Notes: generated by a model not told the origin, from the letters alone. A stretch of 64,000 bases of DNA from Streptomyces dysideae (GCF_001514305.1 NZ_KQ949087.1:124625-188624), one strand, 5' to 3'; positions 25,244 to 34,784 are shown, numbered from the stretch's first letter. Made by a program: numbers and translations.

Positions 25244-26046
25244 GCACGACGGGGGCGGCCACCCGGGTCTCACGGCAGCCGGGCGGCCCCCGCACCGGCA
25301 CCCTCGTCGGCGACCGCCCCTGGTCCGACGATCCCTACTCCGACGCCCTGCGCACCGGACAGGGCCCGCTCTTCCTGCGCCGGGCCGACGGCTGGCTGCT
25401 GCCGCTGGAGGTCGAGCGCTGGTGCGCGGACGCCGACGCGGCGGACCTGGAGGTGCTGCGGCGCTGCGAGGGCGCGGTGCTCGACGTGGGCTGCGGGCCC
25501 GGGCGGCTGGTGGCGGCGCTGGGTGAGCGCGGGCGGCGGGTGCTGGGCATCGACGTCAGTGAAGCCGCCGTGGCCCGGACGGTGCGGCTGGGCGGGCAGG
25601 CGGTGCGGCGTTCCGTCTTCGATCCGTTGCCCGGTGAGGCGCGTTGGGGGACGGCGTTACTGATCGACGGCAACCTCGGCATCGGCGGCGACCCGCTCGC
25701 CCTCCTCGACCGAATGGCCCAACTCCTCTCCCCCGGTGGCCTGTTGATCGCCGAGACGGTGCCGGACCTGGACCTCGACGAGCGGGTCCAGGTCCGGGTG
25801 GCCGACGCGCGGGGCGCCGCCGGTACGCCGTTCCCGTGGGCCCGGCTCGGCACGCCGGCCCTGCTGCGGTATGCGGACCGCGCGGGCTGGCGTGCCGTCG
25901 ATCAGTGGACGGCGGACGGGCGTTCCTTCGCGGCCCTGCGCAGCCGCAGCACGTACAGCAGCGCCGAGCCGCCGAACAGCACGGCCGCCACCAGCAGCCA
26001 GCGGGCGAGGAACCCGTCCGGGGACAGACCGGTGGCCGGCCGGTAG
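25240..26046 (+). CDS. class I SAM-dependent methyltransferase
   Basis: A 268-residue methyltransferase with VLDVGCGPGRLVAAL as the SAM loop and VLGIDVSEAAVARTV as motif II. The domain ends near residue 230 (SFAALRSR); the remaining C-terminal stretch is Ser/Pro/Arg-rich and lies inside the overlap with the convergent minus-strand gene. One leucine is encoded by TTA (25657-25659), a rare codon in Streptomyces. It is coupled to the DUF2064 gene by a 4-nt overlap. Substrate unknown, probably the product of the preceding transferases. Confidence 0.82.
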   Translation: MSTTGAATRVSRQPGGPRTGTLVGDRPWSDDPYSDALRTGQGPLFLRRADGWLLPLEVERWCADADAADLEVLRRCEGAVLDVGCGPGRLVAALGERGRRVLGIDVSEAAVARTVRLGGQAVRRSVFDPLPGEARWGTALLIDGNLGIGGDPLALLDRMAQLLSPGGLLIAETVPDLDLDERVQVRVADARGAAGTPFPWARLGTPALLRYADRAGWRAVDQWTADGRSFAALRSRSTYSSAEPPNSTAATSSQRARNPSGDRPVAGR

Positions 26047-26357
26047 CGGTCCGTCACCCGCCCGGCGATGAGCGGGAACCACACGAGCAGGAGCAGCAAC
26101 GACAGGGCAGCCGGCACGCGCACGTACCCGATCCAGTCCCTACGGCGGACCGTGACCCGTACCAGGGCGCGGTCCGCCGCCGCGTACAGCGGCAGCAGCA
26201 CCAGGTCGTGCAGGACGGCCGCCCCCACGAACCACAGCGCGACCCCGAACCAGTCCCCGTCCAGCAACCGCACCCCCGCGTACCCGGCGAGCGCGAACGA
26301 GGCGGCCAGCAGCAGGAGTTGCAGCGGACTGCCGATGACCGGCCGTGGAATGCGCAT
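25902..26357 (-). CDS. small membrane protein, likely partner of the molybdopterin oxidoreductase
   Basis: A 151-residue membrane protein with about four hydrophobic segments (LQLLLLAASFALAGYAGVRL, ALWFVGAAVLHDLVLLPLYA, LSLLLLLVWFPLIAG, and a C-terminal helix) and a basic tail. It starts one base into the stop of the molybdopterin oxidoreductase gene (TGATG), so the two are coupled. Its last 145 nt overlap the 3' end of the convergent methyltransferase gene. No family recognised. Confidence 0.75.
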   Translation of the reverse strand: MRIPRPVIGSPLQLLLLAASFALAGYAGVRLLDGDWFGVALWFVGAAVLHDLVLLPLYAAADRALVRVTVRRRDWIGYVRVPAALSLLLLLVWFPLIAGRVTDRYRPATGLSPDGFLARWLLVAAVLFGGSALLYVLRLRRAAKERPSAVH

Positions 26358-27613
26358 CACAGGTCTCCGAAGGTCATCCGGGCCACCCACTTGGTGTTGA
26401 GCACACCGGGTGCCGCGGGCACGATGATCCGCGCCGGGTGGCCGTGGTCGGGGGTCAGGTCCTCGCCGTTGACGAACAGGGCGAGCAGGGAACGGGAGTC
26501 GGCGACCTGGTTGGCGCGCAGGGCGGCCCGCCGGAAGGAGCCGCGCTGTTGCAGCGACTCCACGAAGACGTCGGGCGGGTCGGTGTCGTAGCCGACGAGT
26601 GCGGCGAGGTCGCGTAGTCGTACCCCGCGCCACCATTGGTCAGAAGTCGACCAGCCCTCGACGCAGGCGATGGGCAACGCCGCGCTGTGCAGCGGGAGTT
26701 GGAGGAGGTCGGCGCGGCTGAGGCGGACGGTGCGGCCGTCGCGGCCCTCGACCACCAGCCGCCAGGCCTCGTCGCTGGTGTCGACGGCACGGATCCCGGC
26801 GTACGCGGCGGTCTTGTTGATCTGGAAGCCTGCGGGTCCCGAGACCGGTTCGGCGCCGCCGTGCGGGGCGAGGAGGGCGGTGCGGCGCAGCGGCCCGTCG
26901 AAGTTCTGCCCGGCGGTCGTGGCGAACAACAGCAGCGAGCCGCCTCCGACGAACCCGAGGGCACCGCGCCGCGAGACGGTCGGCGGGGAGGGGTTCGGAG
27001 ACACCAACTCGGTCTTTTCTTCCTCCCGCGAGTCGCGCATGTGCCGCAGATTGCGCAGCGCCATCGGCATCTTCAGGGCGGCGTGCGCGACGAACGCGGC
27101 GAAGAACACCCATGCCCCGTAGAAGTGCAGGGGGTAGAAGGAGCCGGGGAAGACGTAGTCCAGCTGGACGTTGAGCACGCCGGTCACGAACTCGAACAGC
27201 GCGCCTCCGACCAGGAGCAGCAGCGAGATCCGTTCCAGGGCGTGGGTGAGCGACCGTGCGGGCGGCAGGGCGAACAGCTTCGGCACGACCGACCACAGCT
27301 TGGCCAGCAGGACGGGGATGAGCGTGATGCCGAGGGTGACGTGGACGCCCTGGTTGAGCCGGTACAGCCAGTGCGGGTTGGTCGGCCAGGAGAAGAGGTA
27401 GAAGCCGAGGATCCCCTTGTCCGGCGTCTTGTCGTTCACCGGCGACAGGTCCGGGTTGTAGGCGGCGTACGACACCAGCCCCGTCACGAACAGCACCGTG
27501 ATCCCGCCGAGCAGCACCACGCCGAGCACCGAGGTGAACCAGGGGCCGCGCAGGGGGCTGCGCCAGAAGCCGGGTGAGAAGGGGCCGGGCCCGTGGGAGG
27601 GAGCGCGTCTCAT
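26357..27613 (-). CDS. membrane molybdopterin-dependent oxidoreductase (cytochrome-b-like plus sulfite-oxidase domain)
   Basis: A 418-residue fusion. Residues about 25-215 have four to five membrane helices with histidines, resembling a b-type cytochrome. Residues about 235-418 are a sulfite-oxidase-type molybdopterin domain with the predicted molybdenum-ligating Cys317 (IACVEGWS), plus RVRDLAALVG-like and HPARIIVP patterns. A Tat-like stretch (VSRRGALGFVGGG, near 218) precedes the second domain, which would place it outside the membrane. The ATG at 27613 is used; an earlier start would add about 50 residues of uncertain value. Substrate unknown (sulfite or another S/N-oxide). Confidence 0.82.
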   Translation of the reverse strand: MRRAPSHGPGPFSPGFWRSPLRGPWFTSVLGVVLLGGITVLFVTGLVSYAAYNPDLSPVNDKTPDKGILGFYLFSWPTNPHWLYRLNQGVHVTLGITLIPVLLAKLWSVVPKLFALPPARSLTHALERISLLLLVGGALFEFVTGVLNVQLDYVFPGSFYPLHFYGAWVFFAAFVAHAALKMPMALRNLRHMRDSREEEKTELVSPNPSPPTVSRRGALGFVGGGSLLLFATTAGQNFDGPLRRTALLAPHGGAEPVSGPAGFQINKTAAYAGIRAVDTSDEAWRLVVEGRDGRTVRLSRADLLQLPLHSAALPIACVEGWSTSDQWWRGVRLRDLAALVGYDTDPPDVFVESLQQRGSFRRAALRANQVADSRSLLALFVNGEDLTPDHGHPARIIVPAAPGVLNTKWVARMTFGDL

Positions 27614-27726
27614 GCCTCGACCGTAGGTCGGGAGCATCCCCGCAAAGGGCGCGCGAACCATGACGAATCTCTGACGTCCATGCCTGTCAGCCGTCCGGAG
27701 CAGGGCGGACGTCCTAGCGTTCAGGC

Positions 27727-29088
27727 GTGAACCGCGATCTCCGCCATGACCTGTACACGGCCGCGGCCGCCGCACTGCTCGTCGCGGTCGCCGCGGTCGT
27801 CGGCACCGTCATCCAGGACCGGCACGGCACCCTCCGGGTGAACTGGCCGCCGCTGCTGGCGAACTGGGATCCGCACGTCGGCCCCGGCACCCCGGCCGCG
27901 CTCGCCGTCGCGGTGGCGGTGATCGCGTACGGCCCGTCCCTGGCGGCCCGGCTGCCGTGGCGTGCCCTGCTGCTCGGCGTGTGGGTCACCGGCATGGCGT
28001 GGACCTGGTCACTGGCCCTGATCGACGGCTGGCACCGGGGAATCGCGGTCCAGCTGACGACCCCGCACGAGTACCTCCGGGTCATCGACCGCTTCCAGGA
28101 CATCCCCGCCACCCTGCGCGACTTCACCGCGCACATCCTGCTCGAGACGCCGGACAACTGGCCCGCCCATATCGCCGGGCACCCGCCGGGGGCGACGCTC
28201 ACCTTCGTGTTCCTCGACCGGATCGGGCTGGGCGGCGGGGGCTGGGCGGGGGCCTTCGTCATCACGACCGGTACGACGGCGGCGGTCGCGGTCCTGATCG
28301 CCGTACGCCTGCTGACGGACGAGAAGCTCGCGCGCAGGGCCGCGCCCTTCCTCGTCCTGGCCCCGGCGGCGGTGTGGGTGGGCACCTCCGCCGACGGGTA
28401 CTTCGCGGCGGTGGTGGCGTGGGCGGTCGCGTTCCTGGCGCTGGCGGTGACGGGGCACCGGCCGGCGTGGACGGGGCTGGCCTCGGGCCTGCTGTTCGGG
28501 TGGACGATGTATCTCTCGTACGGCCTGTCCCTCTTCGTCGTGATCGCGGCGGCCGTCCTGCTCCTCGGCACCCACCGGGTCCGGCCGCTCCCCTGTCTGC
28601 TGGCCGGGTTCCTGGTCGCGCCCGTGGTGTTCACCGCCATCGGCTTCGACTGGTGGGAGGCGTACCGGCTGCTGGTGACCCGCTACTACCAGGGCGCGGG
28701 CGGTGTGCGGCCGTACGGCTACTGGGTCTGGGCGAACCTCGCGTGCACGGTGGTCGTCGTGGGGCTCGCGACGGTGGCGGGGCTGCGGCGGGCGGGCGGG
28801 GCGCTGGTCCGCCGGGACGACGGCACGTCCGGGTCCCGGTGGTCCCGCCTCGTCCGCGGCGACGGCCCGCCCGCGCCCCGGCTGTCCGTCCTCGTCTGCG
28901 CCGCCCTGCTCGCGCTGCTCGTCGCCGACCTGTCCGGGATGAGCAAGGCGGAGACGGAGCGGATCTGGCTGCCGTTCGCGATGTGGCTGCTGCCGGCCTG
29001 TGCGTTCCTCAGTGGGGTACGGGGGTGGCTGGCGGCGCAGGCCGTGGCGGCGCTGCTCGTCAACCACCTGCTGCTGACGGGCTGGTGA
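27727..29088 (+). CDS. polytopic membrane protein, possibly a GT-C-type transferase
   Basis: A 453-residue protein with about ten hydrophobic helices. An N-terminal helix (about 11-30) is followed by an extracytoplasmic loop containing NWPPLLANWDPH and later HPPGATLTFVFLDRIG, positions where GT-C glycosyltransferases carry catalytic acids. It is next to the glycosyltransferase/DUF2064/methyltransferase operon, which fits a role in transferring polyprenyl-linked sugars, but I cannot assign the family firmly. GTG start at 27727, shortly after the divergent oxidoreductase start. Confidence 0.7.
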   Translation: MNRDLRHDLYTAAAAALLVAVAAVVGTVIQDRHGTLRVNWPPLLANWDPHVGPGTPAALAVAVAVIAYGPSLAARLPWRALLLGVWVTGMAWTWSLALIDGWHRGIAVQLTTPHEYLRVIDRFQDIPATLRDFTAHILLETPDNWPAHIAGHPPGATLTFVFLDRIGLGGGGWAGAFVITTGTTAAVAVLIAVRLLTDEKLARRAAPFLVLAPAAVWVGTSADGYFAAVVAWAVAFLALAVTGHRPAWTGLASGLLFGWTMYLSYGLSLFVVIAAAVLLLGTHRVRPLPCLLAGFLVAPVVFTAIGFDWWEAYRLLVTRYYQGAGGVRPYGYWVWANLACTVVVVGLATVAGLRRAGGALVRRDDGTSGSRWSRLVRGDGPPAPRLSVLVCAALLALLVADLSGMSKAETERIWLPFAMWLLPACAFLSGVRGWLAAQAVAALLVNHLLLTGW

Positions 29089-29109
29089 CCCGGCGGGAAG
29101 CGTGCCGGT

Positions 29110-30588
29110 TCAGGGCGTCAGGACCTGTCGTGCCCGCCCCTCCCCGGCGAGTTCGCCCACGTCCACGACGGCGACGCGGTGGGCGATGCGTGCGGTCTCC
29201 CGGTCGTGGGTGATGAGGACGAGGGACAGGTCGTCCCGGTCGCGCAGGAGGCCCGCGAGGAGGTCGAGGATGCCGCGCCGGGTCACCGTGTCGAGGCCGG
29301 AGGTGATCTCGTCGCAGATCAGGACCCGGGGGTGGGCGAGCAGGGCGCGGGCGAGGGCGGCGCGCTGGAGTTCGCCGCCGGAGAGTTCGCCGGGGAGGCG
29401 GTGGGCCGGTTCCTCGGCGAGGCCGAGGCTGTCGAGGGTGGTCAGGGCCTCCTCCCGGGCCGCCCGTTCGTCGGCGCCGCGCAGCCGTACCGCCGTGCGG
29501 GCCACCTGGTCCAGGACCGGCCGGTGCTCGTCGAAGGCGGCGCGGGTGTCCTGGAAGACGTACTGCACGGCGGCGAGTTGGGCCCGGCTGCGGTGGCGGA
29601 GGCTGCGCGGGAGTGTGGTGCCGTCGAGCAGGAGTTCACCGTCGTGGTCGCGGTGCAGGCCCGCGAGGCAGCGGGCGAGGGTGGTCTTGCCGCTGCCCGA
29701 ACGGCCCATGACCGCCAGGCATTCGCCGGGGTGCAGGGTCAGGTGCGGGGCGCGCAGGACCGTGGTCCTCCCGTGCACGGCGGTCAAGTGACGTACCTCC
29801 AGGACGGGTTGACCGGCGCCGGTGCGTGTCTCGTCCGGCGGGGCGGCGCGTTGGGCGTCGAGGAGCCGGCGGGTCCACTCGTGTCGCGGGTACCGCCACA
29901 GCCGCGCCACCGGCCCCGACTCCACGACCCGGCCCGCCCGCATGACGAGGACCTCGTCGGCGAGGGCGCGGACGACGTCCAGGTCGTGGCTGAGCAGCAC
30001 GACCGCGATGCCTCGTGCCGTGACCGCCGCCAGCTGGTCGACGATGCGGTCCTTCGTCAACGCGTCCTGCCCGGTGGTGGGTTCGTCCGCGACGACGACA
30101 CGGGCACCGAGGAGGAGGGCCTGGGCGAGGACTACGCGCTGCTGCTGGCCGCCGGAGAGCTGATGCGGGTAGCGGCGCAACAAAGCTTTGGCGTCCGGGA
30201 GTTGGGCGTCGGACAGGGCACGCAGGACCAGTTCGCGGGCGGCGGCGCGGCGTTCGGCCGGGGGCAGGGCGCGTACCTGGGGGCGGGCGATGTCGTCGAG
30301 GAGCGCGCTGACGCGGCGGGCCGGGTTGAGGACGGCGGCGGGGTGCTGGGGCACATAGCCCACCAGGCCGCCCTCGGCCAGGCGTACCTCGCCCGTGACG
30401 CGGGCGCCGGCCGGGTACTCGCCCAGCAGCGCGAGGCCGGTCGTGGTCTTGCCGCTGCCGGAGGCACCGACGAGCGCGGTCACCATGCCGGGCCTGACCC
30501 GCAGGTGCACGCCGTCGACGATCGCGCGGCCGTCGATCTCGACGCGCAGGTCGCGGATCTCGGCGACGGTCTCCGTCCGGTCACTCAC
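29110..30588 (-). CDS. peptide/nickel/opine-type ABC importer, fused double ATPase (DppD-DppF-like)
   Basis: A 492-residue protein with two complete nucleotide-binding domains: Walker A GASGSGKTT and signature LSGGQQQR in the first half, GRSGSGKTT and LSGGELQR in the second. In most systems of this class the halves are separate DppD/DppF proteins. It powers the two permeases encoded just upstream and ends a ten-gene coupled operon with metallophore-like biosynthetic genes. GTG start at 30588 overlapping the permease stop by 4 nt; the upstream frame extension is a shadow. Confidence 0.88.
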   Translation of the reverse strand: MSDRTETVAEIRDLRVEIDGRAIVDGVHLRVRPGMVTALVGASGSGKTTTGLALLGEYPAGARVTGEVRLAEGGLVGYVPQHPAAVLNPARRVSALLDDIARPQVRALPPAERRAAARELVLRALSDAQLPDAKALLRRYPHQLSGGQQQRVVLAQALLLGARVVVADEPTTGQDALTKDRIVDQLAAVTARGIAVVLLSHDLDVVRALADEVLVMRAGRVVESGPVARLWRYPRHEWTRRLLDAQRAAPPDETRTGAGQPVLEVRHLTAVHGRTTVLRAPHLTLHPGECLAVMGRSGSGKTTLARCLAGLHRDHDGELLLDGTTLPRSLRHRSRAQLAAVQYVFQDTRAAFDEHRPVLDQVARTAVRLRGADERAAREEALTTLDSLGLAEEPAHRLPGELSGGELQRAALARALLAHPRVLICDEITSGLDTVTRRGILDLLAGLLRDRDDLSLVLITHDRETARIAHRVAVVDVGELAGEGRARQVLTP

Positions 30589-31388
30589 GGGCGCCGCCCC
30601 TTCCTCTTCGAAGACTTCTCCAGTGCGGCGTCGAAGAGCAGATTGGTGCCCATGGTCAGCGCCACGATCAGCAGCGCGGGCACCACCACGGCCCACGGCT
30701 GCACGAACAGGCCGGTGCGGTTGCGGTCGACCATGACCGCCCAGTCGGCGGCGTCCGGCGCGACACCCACACCGAGGAACGCGGCCGTCGACACCAGGTA
30801 CAGCACGCCGGTCAGCCGGATCCCGGCGTCCGCGGCGAGGGTGCGCAGGCTCGACCGGCCGACATAGCCGACGGCGATCCGCCACCACGACTCGCCCTGC
30901 ATCCGCAGCGCCTCGACGGCCGGACGGGCGGCGACCTCACCCGCCGCCGCCCGGACGATCCGCGCCGCGTCGGGCACGTTCACCAGTGCGACGAGCAGCG
31001 CGAGCCCGACGGCTCCCGGCGCGAACACGGACGCCACCAGCAGGATCAGCAGCAGCGACGGTACGGCGAGCAGCACGTCCAGCGGCCGCATCAGCAGCTC
31101 CTCGAGACGCCGTACGTGGGTGAGGGCGCTGACGAGTCCGACGGGGACGGCGACCAGGTAGGCGAGGGCGGTCGCGGCGAGGGCGGTGAGGACGACCGTG
31201 CGGCCGCCGTGCAGGACCTGCCGCCCTACGTCCCGGCCCACGAAGTCGGTGCCGAGCCAGTGTCCGCCGCCGAGCGTGAACGACGGGGCGCGCGGGCCGG
31301 GTTCACCGGCGAACAGGGGGCCCAGGAGGGCGAGCAGGAGGGGGACGGCGACGATGGTGAGGCCGAGGGCGAAGCGGTGCCGTGTCAT
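30585..31388 (-). CDS. peptide/nickel/opine-type ABC importer permease (DppC-like)
   Basis: A 267-residue permease: N-terminal helix, a DppC-type leader (PSFTLGGGHWLGTDFVGRDV) and about five more helices with the coupling loop VEALRMQGESWWRIAVGYV. It is the second permease of the importer, overlapping both neighbours by 4 nt. Confidence 0.87.
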   Translation of the reverse strand: MTRHRFALGLTIVAVPLLLALLGPLFAGEPGPRAPSFTLGGGHWLGTDFVGRDVGRQVLHGGRTVVLTALAATALAYLVAVPVGLVSALTHVRRLEELLMRPLDVLLAVPSLLLILLVASVFAPGAVGLALLVALVNVPDAARIVRAAAGEVAARPAVEALRMQGESWWRIAVGYVGRSSLRTLAADAGIRLTGVLYLVSTAAFLGVGVAPDAADWAVMVDRNRTGLFVQPWAVVVPALLIVALTMGTNLLFDAALEKSSKRKGRRP

Positions 31389-32344
31389 GCCGCCACCCCC
31401 GCCCGGGGTGTCAGCCGGTGGGCCACCAGGTCGGCCCCGAGGTTGAGGACGACGGTCAGCACGCCGAACACCACCGCCAGCCCCTGCACGACCGGTACGT
31501 CACGTTCGGCGACGGCGTTGAGGAGGACGGTGCCGAGGCCGGGGATCACGAAGAGGGCCTCCACGACGATGACGCCGCACAGCAGCCAGTCGACGGTACG
31601 GGCGAGTTGCTGGGCGGCCGGGGCGAGCGCGTTGGGCAGGGCGTGGGCATAACGGATCCGGGCGCCGGGGACGCCGTAGCGGCGGGTGTGGGCGGCGTAC
31701 GGGGAGGCGAGGGCGTCGACCATGCCGGCCCGGACCAGCCGGGACAGTGAGCAGACCGGCCGGGACAGCAGGACCAGCACCGGCAGGACCAGTGCGGCCG
31801 GATGCCCGAGCAGGTCGGTGCCGTAGCCCACGGCGGTCGGCGGCAGCCAGGCCAGCTTCAGCGCGAAGACGGTCACCAGCAGGACACCCAGGGCGAATTC
31901 GGGCACGGCGTACACCGCGAGCGTCGCGGAGCTGACCAGCCGGTCCACGAGCCGCCCTTCGTGGCGGGCGGCGAGGACGCCGAGCCCGAACCCGGCCGGG
32001 ATGAGCAGGGCGAGGGTGAGCGCGGCCAACAGCAGGGTCGGCCCGAAACCGTCGGCGATGTACTGGGTCACCGGGCGTCCGGAGGCCAGGGAGGTGCCGA
32101 AGTCACCGCGCGCCAGGCCCGCCGCCCAGTCGGCCAGCCGCTCGTACGCCGGCCGGTCCAGGTGCATGGCCTCACGGATGGCGGCGATGCGCGCGGGGTC
32201 GGGCTGGTCGCCGGCGAGGGCGACCGCGGCGTCACCCGGCAGCGCCTCGGTGAGCGCGAAGACCAGCAGCACGACGGCCACGGTCTGCGCGACGCCGAGG
32301 AGCAGCCGCCGGGCGACGAAAGAGCGAAGGCCGCTCACCCTCAC
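31385..32344 (-). CDS. peptide/nickel/opine-type ABC importer permease (DppB-like)
   Basis: A DppB/NikB-type permease of 319 residues with six helices. Seen are the N-terminal helix LLGVAQTVAVVLLVFAL, the extracytoplasmic DPARIAAIREAMHLDRPAYE segment typical of DppB, and the coupling region YAAHTRRYGVPGARIRYAHA. I prefer the GTG at 32344, which gives the same GTGA overlap as the rest of the operon; a GTG at 32353 adds three residues. Confidence 0.86.
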   Translation of the reverse strand: MRVSGLRSFVARRLLLGVAQTVAVVLLVFALTEALPGDAAVALAGDQPDPARIAAIREAMHLDRPAYERLADWAAGLARGDFGTSLASGRPVTQYIADGFGPTLLLAALTLALLIPAGFGLGVLAARHEGRLVDRLVSSATLAVYAVPEFALGVLLVTVFALKLAWLPPTAVGYGTDLLGHPAALVLPVLVLLSRPVCSLSRLVRAGMVDALASPYAAHTRRYGVPGARIRYAHALPNALAPAAQQLARTVDWLLCGVIVVEALFVIPGLGTVLLNAVAERDVPVVQGLAVVFGVLTVVLNLGADLVAHRLTPRAGVAA

Positions 32345-33909
32345 GCGAGCCACACCTTGTCGAAGCGAGCCCAGTCGAGCGTGTTGGCGGGCGCCTTGGT
32401 CTCAACTCCCCTCACACTTCTGGCCGTTCCGAGGATCCAGTCGGCGAACCCCCAGATCAGGAAGCCGCCCTCGGCGTACAGCCGACGCTGCATCCGCTCG
32501 TAGACGGCCGTGCGCTCCGCCCTGTCGCGGGTGGACTGGGCCTGCTGGTACAGGGCGTCGAAGTCCTTGTGGTGCCACTTGGTGGCGTTGGTGGTGGAGT
32601 CGGTGAGCAGCCGCTGGGAGATGTGGGCCTCGATGGGCATGGCGCCGGAGCGGTAGCAGGACAGGGTGCCGGAGTCGAGGATGTCGCTCCAGTAGGAGTC
32701 CTTGCTGCCCGTCTTCACGTCGATCGTGACGCCCGCCTTGGCTGCCTGGTCGCGGAAGATGCTGGCGGCCTCGGTGAACCCGGCGGCGACGGCCGAGGTG
32801 TCCAGGGTGACCTTCAGCTTCTCGGCGCCGGCCTGCTTGAGGAGGGAGCGGGCGCGGTCGAGGTCCTGGGTGCGCTGGGGCAGATCGGCGGCGTAGTACT
32901 GGTAGCCCTTGCCGAACAGGTCGTTGCCGACCTCGCCCGCGCCGGAGAGGGCACCGTCGACGAGTTCCTGCCGGTCGGCGATGAGGAAGAACGCCTCGCG
33001 CACCCGCTTGTCGTCGAAGGGCGCCCGGTCGGTCTTCATGCAGAACGCCTGCATGGCGCTGTTGCGCAGCCGCACGATCTCGATCTGGCCCTTGCCCTCG
33101 TGGGCGCGGGCGGTGGTGGGGTTGAGCTCGTGGGCGTACTCGACCTGGCCGCCGAGGAGGGCGTTGACGCGGGCGGACTCCTCGTTGGCGACGACGAACT
33201 CGAGCTCGTCGAGGTGCGGGGCGCCGTCCCAGTAGGCGTCGTAACGGCGGAAGACGGCGGAGCGGCCGGGCGCGAAGGAGACGAACCGGAAGGGGCCGGA
33301 GCCGATGGGCCTGTCGTCGAAGTCGGCTGCCTTCCCTGCGTTCTCGGGGACGATGTACGCGCCGAACGCGGCCAGGATGTTGGGGAATTCGGCGGTCGGC
33401 CGCTTCAGTACGAACTCGATGGCGCGCTCGCCGGTGGCGCGGCTGGCGTCGAGGTCGATGGGTTCCAGGGACGCCTTGGCGCGGAACGCCTGCTCGGGGT
33501 CGGCGATACGGCGGTAGCTGTGGAGGACGTCCCGGGCGGTGACCGGTTTGCCGTCGTGGAAGGTGGCCTCGCGGAGGGTGACCTGCCAGCGGTCCAGGCT
33601 CTTGTTGGACTCCCACCTGGTGGCGAGGCGGGGCTGCGCGGAGAGGTCGGGACCGTAGTCGGCGAGCTTGTCGAAGAGGGCCTTGGCTCTGGCGACGTCG
33701 GCGAAGAGGTTCGCGAGGTGCGGGTCGAGGATCTCGCTGGCGCCACCACCGGCGAACGCGGCGCGCAGGCGTCCGCCGCGCTTGGGGGTGCCGCCGGTCG
33801 GCTCCGTCTTCTCGGTGTCGCCGCAGCCGGTGAGGGCGAGTGCGGCGGCGGCGCCTCCGGTGGCGGCGAGGAAGCCGCGACGGTGCAGGCCGGGGAAGCG
33901 TTCGTTCAT
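32341..33909 (-). CDS. peptide/nickel/opine-type ABC importer substrate-binding lipoprotein
   Basis: A 522-residue extracellular binding protein of the DppA/NikA/CntA class. The N-terminus has twin arginines (HRRGFLAA) and lipobox LALTGC with Cys29, so export is probably Tat plus lipidation. Family patterns: LDPHLANLFADVARAKALFD, VTLREATFHDGKPVTARDVL and SGPFRFVSF. Known relatives bind peptides, nickel chelates or opine metallophores such as staphylopine. The context of metal-responsive promoter sites and biosynthetic genes points to a metal-chelate ligand. It starts 35 nt after the methyltransferase gene, the only gap in the operon. Confidence 0.86.
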   Translation of the reverse strand: MNERFPGLHRRGFLAATGGAAAALALTGCGDTEKTEPTGGTPKRGGRLRAAFAGGGASEILDPHLANLFADVARAKALFDKLADYGPDLSAQPRLATRWESNKSLDRWQVTLREATFHDGKPVTARDVLHSYRRIADPEQAFRAKASLEPIDLDASRATGERAIEFVLKRPTAEFPNILAAFGAYIVPENAGKAADFDDRPIGSGPFRFVSFAPGRSAVFRRYDAYWDGAPHLDELEFVVANEESARVNALLGGQVEYAHELNPTTARAHEGKGQIEIVRLRNSAMQAFCMKTDRAPFDDKRVREAFFLIADRQELVDGALSGAGEVGNDLFGKGYQYYAADLPQRTQDLDRARSLLKQAGAEKLKVTLDTSAVAAGFTEAASIFRDQAAKAGVTIDVKTGSKDSYWSDILDSGTLSCYRSGAMPIEAHISQRLLTDSTTNATKWHHKDFDALYQQAQSTRDRAERTAVYERMQRRLYAEGGFLIWGFADWILGTARSVRGVETKAPANTLDWARFDKVWLA

Positions 33910-33944
33910 GACTGTCCCTTGTGAAACGTGATGTGGATGAAAGG

Positions 33945-34784
33945 TCAGTGGGAGGTGGAAAGACGTGCGACGACGTGCAGCCGGTCGGCGTCTGCGGTAC
34001 GACCGGGCAACTCGCCTTCCGCCCACGGAGGTTCGGTGCGGGGCCCGGGCCCGTCGTGGAGTTCGAGTACCTCGAAGCCGTGCGCGGCGAGGACGTACCG
34101 CAGCTCCTGCGGGAACAACAGCCGCCAGGCGGAGCGCTGTTCGACCGGGGGCAGGCCGTCGTCCGAGGTCCAGACGCGGGTACGGCGCAGGAGTTGGGCG
34201 GTGCGGTCCACGGTCAGCGTGGTGGTGGACCGGTAGGCGGTGCCCTGCCAGGTGAAGCCGTTGACGGTGGGGGTGTCGAGGAGATCGGTCCGGCCCAGGA
34301 AGTAGGCACCGTTGCGCATCTCCGCGACCAGCAGACCGCCGGGCGCGAGGCCCTGCCGGCAAGAGGCGAGGAACCCGTCCAGCTGGTCGTTGGTATGGCA
34401 GTACAGCAGGGAGCTGTCCAGGCAGACGACGGCGTCGAAGGCGTCCTGCCCCAGATCGAAGCCGTGCAGATCGGCCCGGACGTACTCCGGCCCGGGGTAC
34501 CGGGTGCGGGCGTACGCGAGCATCGCCTCGGAGAGATCGGCACCGGTCACGGCACGGCCGACGCCGTGCAGGTGGGCGGCGTCGCGCCCGGTGCCGCAGC
34601 CCATGTCCAGGACACGCTGACCGGCGTCGTGGCGACGCAGGCAGTCCTCGGCCCAGCGTCCGGCTAGACGGCGGGGGTCGGGGAAGCGGGCCTCGTAGAG
34701 GTCGGGGTTGTCAGTGAGGAGGTTGGCGTTGCTCACTTCGCGATCGGTGCTCGTCTCCCGGCCGCCGTTCATCTCCACGCTCAC
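33945..34784 (-). CDS. class I SAM-dependent methyltransferase (metallophore cluster)
   Basis: A 279-residue small-molecule methyltransferase with VLDMGCGTGRDAAHL as SAM loop, VTGADLSEAMLAYAR as motif II and a C-terminal beta-rich lid of the dTDP-sugar / small-amine methyltransferase sort. GTG start at 34784, overlapping the MFS stop by 4 nt, with GAGAGGAG upstream. Its place between exporter and importer genes suggests it N- or O-methylates the cluster product. Confidence 0.83.
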   Translation of the reverse strand: MSVEMNGGRETSTDREVSNANLLTDNPDLYEARFPDPRRLAGRWAEDCLRRHDAGQRVLDMGCGTGRDAAHLHGVGRAVTGADLSEAMLAYARTRYPGPEYVRADLHGFDLGQDAFDAVVCLDSSLLYCHTNDQLDGFLASCRQGLAPGGLLVAEMRNGAYFLGRTDLLDTPTVNGFTWQGTAYRSTTTLTVDRTAQLLRRTRVWTSDDGLPPVEQRSAWRLLFPQELRYVLAAHGFEVLELHDGPGPRTEPPWAEGELPGRTADADRLHVVARLSTSH

